45,651 bases of DNA from Bacteroidota bacterium (GTDB lineage Bacteria > Bacteroidota > Bacteroidia > Flavobacteriales > Flavobacteriaceae), in contig JAEWLN010000084.1 of NCBI GenBank assembly GCA_023457535.1, forward strand, positions 1-45,651. Direction: 5' to 3'. The notes under the pieces are model-generated. The model did no database searches and was not told where the DNA came from. It saw only the letters and a list, made by a program, of their open reading frames with translations. Made by a program: the position numbers and the translations under genes. The first letter of the stretch is position 1. Each line of letters opens with the position of its first letter. Below are positions 1 through 7,265 of the stretch, one piece after another.

Positions 1-640
1 ACGCAATGGCCGCGTTAGAAGAAGTCCACGGTGTAGTTGCCGATGGCGTGCCCGAACCGGCTAGCGTCGTGGTCGTACCCAAACACAAGCTTGTAGCCCC
101 TGTGATCGTTGGCAATGCAATAATGGTGACTGCCTGTGTGGCGGTACATCCGTTGATGTCGGTATAGGTAATGTTGGCCGTGCCGCCCGTGATCCCGGAA
201 ACAACTCCGGTCGCGCTGACCGTCGCCACGCCGGTTGCATCGGACGTCCAGGCATTGGCAGTAGCAGGCGTACCGGATCCGGTCAAGGCGCTTGTCGCCC
301 CTTCACAAAGCGTAAAGGTTCCGCCAATGGTTGGCAACGGATTCACCGTAATGAGATGCGTAGCTGTACAACCGTTGCTGTCGGTGTAAGTCATCGTGAC
401 CGGCCCGCCCGCGGTTACGCCGGTTACAGCGCCGGACGCGTCGATTGAAGCAATGGCCGGGTTCGACGAAGTCCAAGGATTGACCGTGGCCGGTGTCCCG
501 GACCCCGTAAGCGTTACATTGGCACCCACGCACAAACCGGAAGCGCCGGCAATCGTTGGCAGTGCATTAACGTTGACCGTACCTGTCGCAATGGGGTTGG
601 TCGCGCAAGGACTGACCGTTTCAATCTGGTAAGTATAATT
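1..640 (-). repeat. Tandem 222-225 bp repeats coding Ig-like domains
   Basis: Equivalent sites (GGCGTGCCCGA, GGCGTACCGGA, GGTGTCCCGGA on the + strand) occur at 45, 267 and 492, giving periods of 222 and 225 bp, or 74 and 75 codons. The copies are diverged at DNA level but keep the same protein pattern (GSGTP, TSSNPAIA, TYTDSNGCTAT). They form the distal visible part of the adhesin gene and probably continue beyond the left edge. Confidence 0.8.
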
Positions 641-2995
641 TCCGATAGCAGTTGGCGTACCGCTGATCGTAATTTCGTTGGCACCCGGTCCTGCGGCAGA
701 TGTCAAACCTGCAGGAAGTCCCGTGACCAAAAGTCCTGTTGCGCTTCCGCCATAGGCATACACAACATTTGTGATGGCCGCGCCAAAACATGGTGTCTGC
801 GCATTATTGCCCGATACAAGCGTCACGGTCGGCGAAGGCTGTACATTGATGTTGCCCGTTACCGGCGCCGCGTTACAACCTGTAAATGTAATGGTATAAG
901 TCGGGCTCGCGGGCACTGCCGACGGCGTACCGCTGATCGTAAGCAAATTGCCCGTAATATTGAAATTGACACCGGTTGGAAGACCACTGACCGATACGCC
1001 CGTAGCCGTTGGGTCGATGGTGTAAACAATATTGTTGATGGCCTCACCCACACATGGCGACTGGTTGTCGTTGCTGCCCGCATTCAACGTAACGGTCGAT
1101 GTCGAGCTGACCACAATCGTAGTGGTTGCAGAACAAAAATCGATCGCCGAGACATTGAGTTGCACCGTATACGTGTACGTGCTGGCTACATTGGGTACGC
1201 CTGTTACTTCCACAGCGCCGGTAGCCGAATTGAACGCCCAACTCACGCCGGGAGGCAATGTTCCGGTAACGGTTCCGCTGGTGGCACCTGGAGTTGAATA
1301 TATAATAGGTGTAAGCGTAGATCCGACACACAGCGCCGGATTGGTCCCCGACGGCGATACCGTCACCGAACAGTTGCACGCTACAATTTCGAGCATGGCT
1401 GTTGTAGAGAACGGGCAAGCCGGATTGGCGATCGTATACGTTACTTCATAGATACCGGGCGTACTGGTAGACGGGGTAATGGCCCCTGTTGCCGGATCGA
1501 GCGTAAGTGTGCCGCCGACAGGCGCCTGCGTGACTGTAAATGTCCCTCCGGTGGTCAGCGTTGTCGGGTTGATGTTGTAAGATCCGATCAGGCTCGTGCA
1601 ATATTGACCCGGCAACACAGGAGCTGGCAGTCCGGATGGATTGCCGTCGTAGACAAATGTTCCGCTTGGCCCGTCTGTGATGTCGAAGTAACGCACGTTG
1701 TAACATCCCGACACAGCCAGTATACCTACATATATGCGCTGCGGGTATGGACCTGTCGGCAAATAGTTGCTTGGGTCAGGGATGGCATTGAAATCAAGTG
1801 CAAGGTCTGCATCGAGTTGGTTTTCGTAAAAATAGATTTCGTAGTGCGCCGGATTCGGATCTGAAGGCGATCCGGCGATCATGGCAGCACTTTGGTCAAT
1901 ATCGATAATGACGCCCGGCGTGCAGTACGCAATGTCGACCGGATTGGAAACGTCCAGCGGCTCAAGCACCACCTCCATTGTATTGGTGACCATGGCGGTT
2001 TGCCCGTTGGGATAGGTAAAGGTTACGGCAACGGTATATACGCCCGGACCTACCGGTGTGGTGGCCGGATCCGGAATTGGCGTAGAACCTGCAGGAATCG
2101 TATTGGTAGGAAAGCTCATTGGCGGCGGCGGCGTGCCTCCTGTATACCATTGAACGGCATGAGGAACCGGTGGCCCGGAAGCAGGAATCTGGAAATTGGA
2201 ATCCGTCATGCTCCAGCAGCCGGTGTTATTGGCTGGGTTATTCCCGGCAAGGTGTCCTACCGTACCGGTGGCATTTTGCATCCCGATGACGCCCGAACCA
2301 CTGTTCCATCCAGGACAGCAAGTGCGGTCGTGTACAAAAAACTCCACCAGGTTCGACGCTTCGTGCAACACGATCTGACTGGTTTGCAAACCAACACCGT
2401 TATTACAGCTAAACTGCGGCAGTTGGTTGAAGTTGACCACAAACACGCGGTTAGGTGCCAGGTTCGCCCCTGTATCGAGTACATAGTAATTCACGTTTTG
2501 CACAGCCGGATTGGTCACCGGCGGCGAGGCGATATTGGTATCCTGGTAGATCCCGAAAATCGCATTCATCGGAACGGCCGGGCTTGGAATAGCCGCGGTA
2601 AATGCCCACGGGCAATAACCATTTGCGTTAGCCGTATTGAAACTGATCAATCCGTTTGAACCGACGACGAGCTGGTTGTAAAAGTTTCCATAAAATGAAA
2701 AAGTGAACGGCAGCGTCACCACAGGCGACCAAACGTCGTCCTGGGTCGCATCGAGCATCGTACCGCCCGTGGTTGGGAACGGCGGGTTGAAAGTGGGCTC
2801 GATCGGCTCAGGGGTGTAATTGGTGGTGAGTTTGGGCGGATTGTTGAGCGTGTAGCTAAGTGCCGTCGTTCCTGTAGGGTCACAAATAGACGTGGCAGGC
2901 GTGTTGATCTTAACACTTACGCCTGTACCCAATTGGCCGAACGCGCAAAATTGGACGAACATTGCCAAGCCCAATAACCAGTACTGATTTTTCAT
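1..2995 (-). CDS. Large secreted Ig-like-repeat adhesin, 3' end outside window
   Basis: The reading frame opens at an ATG at 2995 and stays open for 998 codons to the window edge, so the C-terminus is missing. The N-terminus (MKNQYWLLGLAMFVQFCAFG) is a signal peptide. Residues about 60-270 contain a globular domain with the text FSFYGNFYNQLVVGSNGLISF and several Cys residues, reminiscent of lectin- or NIDO-like modules of surface proteins. From about residue 625 come two domains of the putative-Ig (He_PIG-like) kind with the motif TGLPAG...ISGTP, then at least three 74-75 residue Ig-like (BIG2-like) repeats with motifs such as GSGTP and TYTDSNGCTAT. Family knowledge: such proteins in Flavobacteriaceae are usually exported by the type IX secretion system through a C-terminal sorting domain, which cannot be seen here. 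Role as adhesin or gliding-related surface protein is inferred. Confidence 0.85.
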   Translation of the reverse strand, partial: MKNQYWLLGLAMFVQFCAFGQLGTGVSVKINTPATSICDPTGTTALSYTLNNPPKLTTNYTPEPIEPTFNPPFPTTGGTMLDATQDDVWSPVVTLPFTFSFYGNFYNQLVVGSNGLISFNTANANGYCPWAFTAAIPSPAVPMNAIFGIYQDTNIASPPVTNPAVQNVNYYVLDTGANLAPNRVFVVNFNQLPQFSCNNGVGLQTSQIVLHEASNLVEFFVHDRTCCPGWNSGSGVIGMQNATGTVGHLAGNNPANNTGCWSMTDSNFQIPASGPPVPHAVQWYTGGTPPPPMSFPTNTIPAGSTPIPDPATTPVGPGVYTVAVTFTYPNGQTAMVTNTMEVVLEPLDVSNPVDIAYCTPGVIIDIDQSAAMIAGSPSDPNPAHYEIYFYENQLDADLALDFNAIPDPSNYLPTGPYPQRIYVGILAVSGCYNVRYFDITDGPSGTFVYDGNPSGLPAPVLPGQYCTSLIGSYNINPTTLTTGGTFTVTQAPVGGTLTLDPATGAITPSTSTPGIYEVTYTIANPACPFSTTAMLEIVACNCSVTVSPSGTNPALCVGSTLTPIIYSTPGATSGTVTGTLPPGVSWAFNSATGAVEVTGVPNVASTYTYTVQLNVSAIDFCSATTTIVVSSTSTVTLNAGSNDNQSPCVGEAINNIVYTIDPTATGVSVSGLPTGVNFNITGNLLTISGTPSAVPASPTYTITFTGCNAAPVTGNINVQPSPTVTLVSGNNAQTPCFGAAITNVVYAYGGSATGLLVTGLPAGLTSAAGPGANEITISGTPTAIGNYTYQIETVSPCATNPIATGTVNVNALPTIAGASGLCVGANVTLTGSGTPATVNPWTSSNPAIASIDASGAVTGVTAGGPVTMTYTDSNGCTATHLITVNPLPTIGGTFTLCEGATSALTGSGTPATANAWTSDATGVATVSATGVVSGITGGTANITYTDINGCTATQAVTIIALPTITGATSLCLGTTTTLAGSGTPSATTPWTSSNAAIA

Positions 2996-3104
2996 AATCG
3001 GATTTTTTTTTGGATGCGAAATTTACAAATTTTTAATATAGTTTGACCGGGATTTTAATTTTAAATTAATATTTAACACCTGCCCCGACATTATTTAAAA
3101 TTGC

Positions 3105-3112
3105 TATCTTTG
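3105..3112 (+). promoter_or_regulatory. Putative -7 box of folE promoter
   Basis: TATCTTTG matches the Bacteroidota -7 consensus TAnnTTTG and lies 37 nt upstream of the folE start. No good TTTG -33 box is seen at the expected distance, so the assignment rests on the -7 box and its position in an A+T-rich spacer. Confidence 0.55.
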
Positions 3113-3149
3113 CCATAAACAGCCATACTTAAAATTACCCTACCTTCCA

Positions 3150-3821
3150 ATGATGAATTCCGACGCATTCCTGGACGATTCCGGAAACGACCACTTCTCA
3201 TCAAACGCAACCAATCCTTTACGTGCTGATGCTTTTGATATTCCTGACGACAAGAAAATCGAACTCATAAAAAAAGATGTCGAAAGCATTCTGAACACCC
3301 TCGGCATGGACCTGACCGACGATAGTTTGAAAGGAACGCCGAACCGCGTGGCCAAAATGTTCGTCAAGGAACTGTTTGGCGGGCTCAATCCCAACAAGCG
3401 CCCCAATCCGTCGACGTTTGAAAACCATTATCAATATGGCGAGATGCTCGTCGAAAAGAACATTACGGTGTACTCGACCTGCGAACACCATTTGCTACCT
3501 ATTATCGGGCGGGCGCATGTGGGTTATATTTCCAACGGAAAGGTCATCGGGCTTTCGAAAATGAACCGCATCGTAGATTATTACGCCAAAAGGCCGCAGG
3601 TTCAGGAACGGCTGACGATGCAAATCGTACAGGAACTCCAGCGCGCACTCGGTACCGATGACGTGGCCTGCGTGATCGACGCCAAGCACCTTTGCGTGAA
3701 TTCGCGCGGTATACGCGACATCGAAAGTTCTACGATAACCAGCGAATTTGGCGGAAAGTTCAAAGATGAAAACGTTAGAAAAGAGTTTTTACAGTACATT
3801 CGGCTGGAAACGAAATTTTAA
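3150..3821 (+). CDS. folE: GTP cyclohydrolase I
   Basis: The enzyme converts GTP to 7,8-dihydroneopterin triphosphate, the first step of tetrahydrofolate (and pterin or queuosine precursor) synthesis, in the cytoplasm. The 223-residue protein has the full family core. Zinc ligands Cys111 and His114 lie in STCEHHLLPIIGRAHVGYI and the third, Cys182, in DAKHLCVNSRG. The segment GLSKMNRIVDYYAKRPQVQE and the C-terminal TITSEFGGKF are typical of type IA enzymes. Two adjacent ATG codons (3150 and 3153) could serve as start. The first 30 residues are polar and variable. The next gene, cysS, is 215 nt away on the same strand. Confidence 0.97.
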   Translation: MMNSDAFLDDSGNDHFSSNATNPLRADAFDIPDDKKIELIKKDVESILNTLGMDLTDDSLKGTPNRVAKMFVKELFGGLNPNKRPNPSTFENHYQYGEMLVEKNITVYSTCEHHLLPIIGRAHVGYISNGKVIGLSKMNRIVDYYAKRPQVQERLTMQIVQELQRALGTDDVACVIDAKHLCVNSRGIRDIESSTITSEFGGKFKDENVRKEFLQYIRLETKF

Positions 3822-4036
3822 GCGAGAAATTGTTATTTTTACCCACGGCCTGGCCCGGATTACCCCACCTGACTTTTAGTTTTTACTAGGTGTCCGGTAG
3901 ATGTCAGGAAAAAGCCTTTGCATTGAAATCTTTTCAGATTGGGAAATTCTTTTTCCGATCTGGATTAAAGGGCGAAAAAATGGCGACAGATATCCGGAAC
4001 AGCTCCTAATACAAAATCACAAAACGACCTACCTTA

Positions 4037-5515
4037 ATGCAGCGTTACAAAACCAATCAGCTCAAAGTTTACAATTCCCTGTCCGGGAAGAAGGAAGATT
4101 TTACGCCCATCCACGAAGGAAATGTCGGGATGTATGTTTGCGGGCCAACGGTGTACAGCAACGTGCATTTGGGCAATGTGCGCACGTTTATGTCCTTTGA
4201 CATGATCTACCGCTACCTCATGCACTTGGGTTACAAGGTGCGTTATGTAAGAAATATTACCGATGTCGGACATATTGTCGACGATGTGGACGACGGCGAA
4301 GATAAAATCGCCAAAAAAGCGCGTCTGGAGCAGCTCGAGCCGATGGAAATCGTACAGCGTTACACCGTTGATTTCCACGAGATTTTGGGCAAACTCAATT
4401 TCCTGCCGCCAAGCATCGAGCCGACGGCCACCGGGCACATCATCGAACAGATCGAGATCGTCAGGAAAATCATCGACAACGGGCTCGCGTACGAGTCCAA
4501 CGGATCGGTGTATTTTGACGTTGTGAAATACAACCAGACCAAGCAATACGGGATACTGAGCGGGCGCAACATCGACGAAATGCTCGCCAACACCCGCGAT
4601 ACAGATGGCCAATCGGACAAAAAGAACCCGCAGGATTTTGCGCTGTGGAAAAAAGCCGAACCAGAGCACATCATGCGCTGGCCTTCACCGTGGAGCGACG
4701 GATTTCCGGGCTGGCACCTGGAATGTACGGCCATGAGCACCAAATACCTGGGCCAGCATTTTGACATCCACGGCGGCGGTATGGACCTTAAGTTCCCGCA
4801 CCACGAATGCGAAATCGCCCAAAATGAAGCCTGCACCGGAAATACGCCTGTCAATTATTGGCTGCACACCAACATGCTCACGCTCAACGGCAAGAAAATG
4901 GCCAAATCTACCGGCAACAACATTCTGCCCGGGGAGATATTCACCGGCGACAGCCCGTTTTTAAGCAAGGGGTTTTCAGCCAATGTGGCGCGTTTTTTCA
5001 TGATGCAGGCGCACTATTCGAGTGTGCTGGATTTCTCGGACGATGCGATACTGGCGGCAGAAAAAGGCTACAACAGACTCATGGAAGCCATCGACAGCCT
5101 GCCCGGAATCGGCGCATCGGGACAATCGTCGATCGATATTGCAGCCTGGAAACAATCGTGCTATGAGGCGATGAACGACGATTTCAACACGCCTGTCCTT
5201 GTGGCGCAGTTGTTCGAAGGCGTCAAGTTTATCAACCTGCTGAAGATCGGGGCCGAAACGCTTACCGCTACAGATCTTGACGATTTTAACCAAACCATGC
5301 GCGCGTTTTTATTTGACGTGCTCGGACTGAAAGACGAAAAAGAAGCCGCCGATCAGAACGATAAGATTGAAGGACTCATCAATATGCTGATCGGAATGCG
5401 TAACCAGGCGCGCGCTGACAGGGATTTTGCGCTCTCGGACCAGATCCGCGACCAATTGCTCGCACTCGGCATACAACTCAAGGACGGCAAAGAAGGCACG
5501 ACGTTTACGTTTTGA
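4037..5515 (+). CDS. cysS: Cysteinyl-tRNA synthetase
   Basis: Class I aminoacyl-tRNA synthetase that charges tRNA-Cys with cysteine. At 492 residues it has the usual bacterial length. The HIGH-type signature is HLGN (residues about 44-47), next to the zinc-binding Cys35 in YVCGPTVYSNVHLGN. Further zinc and substrate residues lie in WHLECTAM and FPHHECEIAQNE. The KMSKS loop reads KMAKSTGNN, a variant common in this phylum. The C-terminal anticodon-binding helical region is present. The stop codon overlaps the first base of yidD (TGATG), indicating translational coupling. Confidence 0.97.
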   Translation: MQRYKTNQLKVYNSLSGKKEDFTPIHEGNVGMYVCGPTVYSNVHLGNVRTFMSFDMIYRYLMHLGYKVRYVRNITDVGHIVDDVDDGEDKIAKKARLEQLEPMEIVQRYTVDFHEILGKLNFLPPSIEPTATGHIIEQIEIVRKIIDNGLAYESNGSVYFDVVKYNQTKQYGILSGRNIDEMLANTRDTDGQSDKKNPQDFALWKKAEPEHIMRWPSPWSDGFPGWHLECTAMSTKYLGQHFDIHGGGMDLKFPHHECEIAQNEACTGNTPVNYWLHTNMLTLNGKKMAKSTGNNILPGEIFTGDSPFLSKGFSANVARFFMMQAHYSSVLDFSDDAILAAEKGYNRLMEAIDSLPGIGASGQSSIDIAAWKQSCYEAMNDDFNTPVLVAQLFEGVKFINLLKIGAETLTATDLDDFNQTMRAFLFDVLGLKDEKEAADQNDKIEGLINMLIGMRNQARADRDFALSDQIRDQLLALGIQLKDGKEGTTFTF

Positions 5516-5763
5516 TGTGGCGAAAAATCCTCATAGCGCCCTTTATTTTCCTGATTCGGTTCTACAAAATCATCATTTCCCCGTTGCTGCCGGCTGCGTG
5601 CCGGTATGAACCTACGTGCTCGGTCTATGCGATCGACGCGCTCAAAACCCACGGCCTGTTCTATGGAAGCTGGCTTGCGGCCAAACGCATCGTGAGCTGC
5701 AATCCGTGGGGCGGCAGCGGTTATGATCCGGTTCCGCCGCGCAGCTGTACCCACAAAGATTAA
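5515..5763 (+). CDS. yidD: YidD membrane-protein insertion efficiency factor
   Basis: Small 82-residue protein of the YidD (DUF37) family, thought to assist YidC-dependent insertion of inner-membrane proteins. It has an amphipathic N-terminus followed by the Cys-containing core CRYEPTCSVYAIDALKTHG and a CNPWGGSGYDPVP end, both hallmarks of the family. The ATG at 5515 overlaps the cysS stop as TGATG; a TTG at 5512 would add only one residue. The family more often sits near rnpA and yidC; here it is coupled to cysS and followed by lgt. Confidence 0.93.
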   Translation: MWRKILIAPFIFLIRFYKIIISPLLPAACRYEPTCSVYAIDALKTHGLFYGSWLAAKRIVSCNPWGGSGYDPVPPRSCTHKD

Positions 5764-5790
5764 CGAATTTTAAGATTCAGTTCCTTTTTA

Positions 5791-5798
5791 TATCTTTA
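5791..5798 (+). promoter_or_regulatory. Weak candidate -7 box before lgt
   Basis: TATCTTTA, one mismatch from TAnnTTTG, lies 25 nt before the lgt start and 19 nt after a TTTT stretch where a -33 box would be expected. The 60-nt spacer after yidD leaves room for a promoter, but lgt could equally be read through from cysS-yidD. Confidence 0.3.
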
Positions 5799-5823
5799 TT
5801 TTTACGAAAACCAAGTTCACGCA

Positions 5824-6762
5824 ATGACACATTTTTTAAGTTTTGTCTGGAATCCGACCGAAGGGATCGATCTGGGCTTTTTCCAGATCCGCTATTACAG
5901 TTTGATGTTTGTTGTGGCTTTTGGTTTGGGATGGTACATCATGAAACACATTTTTGAGCGCGAAGGAGAACCGCTTGAAAAACTTGATTCGCTGTTCATC
6001 TGGACCGTCCTGGCTACGTTGCTGGGCGCGCGCCTGGGCCATGTGTTCTTTTACGACTGGGAATATTACAGCGAGCATCTGTCCGAGATTTTACTGCCGT
6101 TCCGGTTCGAACCGCAATTTGAATTTACCGGCTTTCAGGGATTGGCCAGTCACGGCGCTGCGATCGCAATCATCGTGGCAATGTTCTATTTCAGCAAAAA
6201 AGTAATGAAGCGCCCGATGCTTTGGGTACTGGACCGCGTTGTGATTCCTGTGGCCAGTGGTGCCATTTTTGTCCGTTTGGGCAATTTTTTCAACTCTGAG
6301 ATCATCGGGCACAAAACCACTTCGCCGCTTGGCGTCCAATTTGTGCGCGATGAATTTTCTGCGCGCGATGCGGTAAGCCAAACCGGCATTGATTCGCCCA
6401 ATGCTGCGTATTATGCCATTGTCCACGATCCGAAATTTGCCGGCTTGCTTGAGCAAATTCCCGTTCGTCATGCCGCCCAGCTCTATGAAGCGATTTGTTA
6501 TGTCTTTGTTTTTGGCATCCTTTTCTTCTTGTACTGGCGCACCAATGTACGCGAGCGCATTGGGTTTTTGTTCGGATTGTTTTTGGTGCTGCTTTGGTCC
6601 GTGCGATTCGCAGTAGAATACGTCAAGGAAAGCCAGGGCGGATTTGAAAGTGCGCTTGGACTGTTCTCTACCGGACAATGGCTCAGTATCCCGTTCATCC
6701 TGATCGGGCTTTACCTGATGTGGGCGGCAGAAAGGCCGATTCCGGGCGTGAGTAACGAATAA
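5824..6762 (+). CDS. lgt: Prolipoprotein diacylglyceryl transferase
   Basis: Inner-membrane enzyme that moves a diacylglyceryl group from phosphatidylglycerol to the lipobox Cys of prolipoproteins, the first step of lipoprotein maturation. The 312-residue protein has about seven membrane helices. The Lgt signature is seen as VRLGNFFNSEIIG, preceded by LASHGAAIAI (the HGG-like segment) and followed by RHAAQLYEA near the C-terminus. An insertion between the signature and the RHAAQ segment is usual in Bacteroidota. The substrate class is represented in this window by the lipoproteins at 40697 and 45032. A strong terminator follows. Confidence 0.96.
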   Translation: MTHFLSFVWNPTEGIDLGFFQIRYYSLMFVVAFGLGWYIMKHIFEREGEPLEKLDSLFIWTVLATLLGARLGHVFFYDWEYYSEHLSEILLPFRFEPQFEFTGFQGLASHGAAIAIIVAMFYFSKKVMKRPMLWVLDRVVIPVASGAIFVRLGNFFNSEIIGHKTTSPLGVQFVRDEFSARDAVSQTGIDSPNAAYYAIVHDPKFAGLLEQIPVRHAAQLYEAICYVFVFGILFFLYWRTNVRERIGFLFGLFLVLLWSVRFAVEYVKESQGGFESALGLFSTGQWLSIPFILIGLYLMWAAERPIPGVSNE

Positions 6763-6772
6763 CTATACAACA

Positions 6773-6800
6773 ACTCCTGATTAGTCGGGAGTTTTTTTTT
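6773..6800 (+). terminator. Intrinsic terminator after lgt
   Basis: ACTCCTGA-TTAG-TCGGGAGT forms an 8-bp stem with one G-U pair and a 4-nt loop, followed by nine T. It ends the folE-lgt block. Confidence 0.9.
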
Positions 6801-7214
6801 GACCGGTTTCCGATATGCTGATCTGAAACCCATCGGGATATGCGTCTATACTCTTTGAACGCGTTAAAGGTTCATCGGATCCGTCGGAAAGTCAAGTTAA
6901 CTTAAAAGGCTCGCTGTGCGACACAAATCCTGAAACCCGGTTCAACGCTGATCGTTGAACTGATTTTCTTTTTTCATTCCGCTAACGCGCAAATTACTAG
7001 GCCGGGCCGACTTTCGCCAGGTGTGGTGGTTGCGTGCCAAAGCGAAACCGGTGGCCGCAATTGCCATCGTATTGTCGGAATGCCTGAATCCGGCTTGACC
7101 ATAGCTGCGCCGCCGGAATAAATGAAGCTGTTAATTTGATAATTTCGTTTTGCGTCGCATCGGCCCTCACAGTCCACCTGAAACACAAAAGGTGTGGCCC
7201 TGACGACAAAGCAT
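6793..7214. other. Gene-free stretch between lgt and secDF terminators
   Basis: About 420 bases bounded by the lgt terminator on the left and the secDF terminator on the right. No frame here has a recognisable protein; the longest open stretches on the minus strand lack domain character and run into secDF. Signatures of tmRNA, RNase P RNA and SRP RNA were looked for by eye and not found. The only clear structure is the inverted repeat at 6940-6960. The region may be a degenerate remnant or may hold an unannotated RNA. Confidence 0.5.
6940..6960. repeat. Perfect 8-bp inverted repeat
   Basis: GTTCAACG-CTGAT-CGTTGAAC is a perfect 8-bp stem with a 5-nt loop. It is followed on the + strand by TGATTTTCTTTTTTC, a T-rich but interrupted tract, so it could be a terminator for something read rightwards from the gene-free stretch. 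Confidence 0.55.
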
Positions 7215-7241
7215 AAAAAAGCCCGATCGAAACCGGGCTTT
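7215..7241 (-). terminator. Intrinsic terminator after secDF
   Basis: Read on the minus strand, AAAGCCCG and CGGGCTTT form an 8-bp stem followed by a run of T. It lies 25 nt past the secDF stop codon. Confidence 0.9.
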
Positions 7242-7265
7242 ATCAATAGGATGTGGATTAAACTA

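Noticed and set aside
1..640. CRISPR array suggested by regular repeats
   Set aside because: The repeats are about 222-225 bp, coding, and diverged, with no short identical repeat and spacer pattern.
3842..3893. Possible riboswitch or terminator in the folE-cysS spacer (CACCT...AGGTG hairpin)
   Set aside because: The stem is only five bases with a large loop, lacks a T-run and does not match a known riboswitch core by eye.
3901..4200. Open frame of 99 codons overlapping the 5' part of cysS
   Set aside because: It has no domain character, its second half is the shifted frame of cysS, and the cysS start is well supported.
4897..4923. KMAKS instead of KMSKS in cysS
   Set aside because: The Ser-to-Ala variant is familiar in cysteinyl-tRNA synthetases of this phylum and all other motifs are intact.
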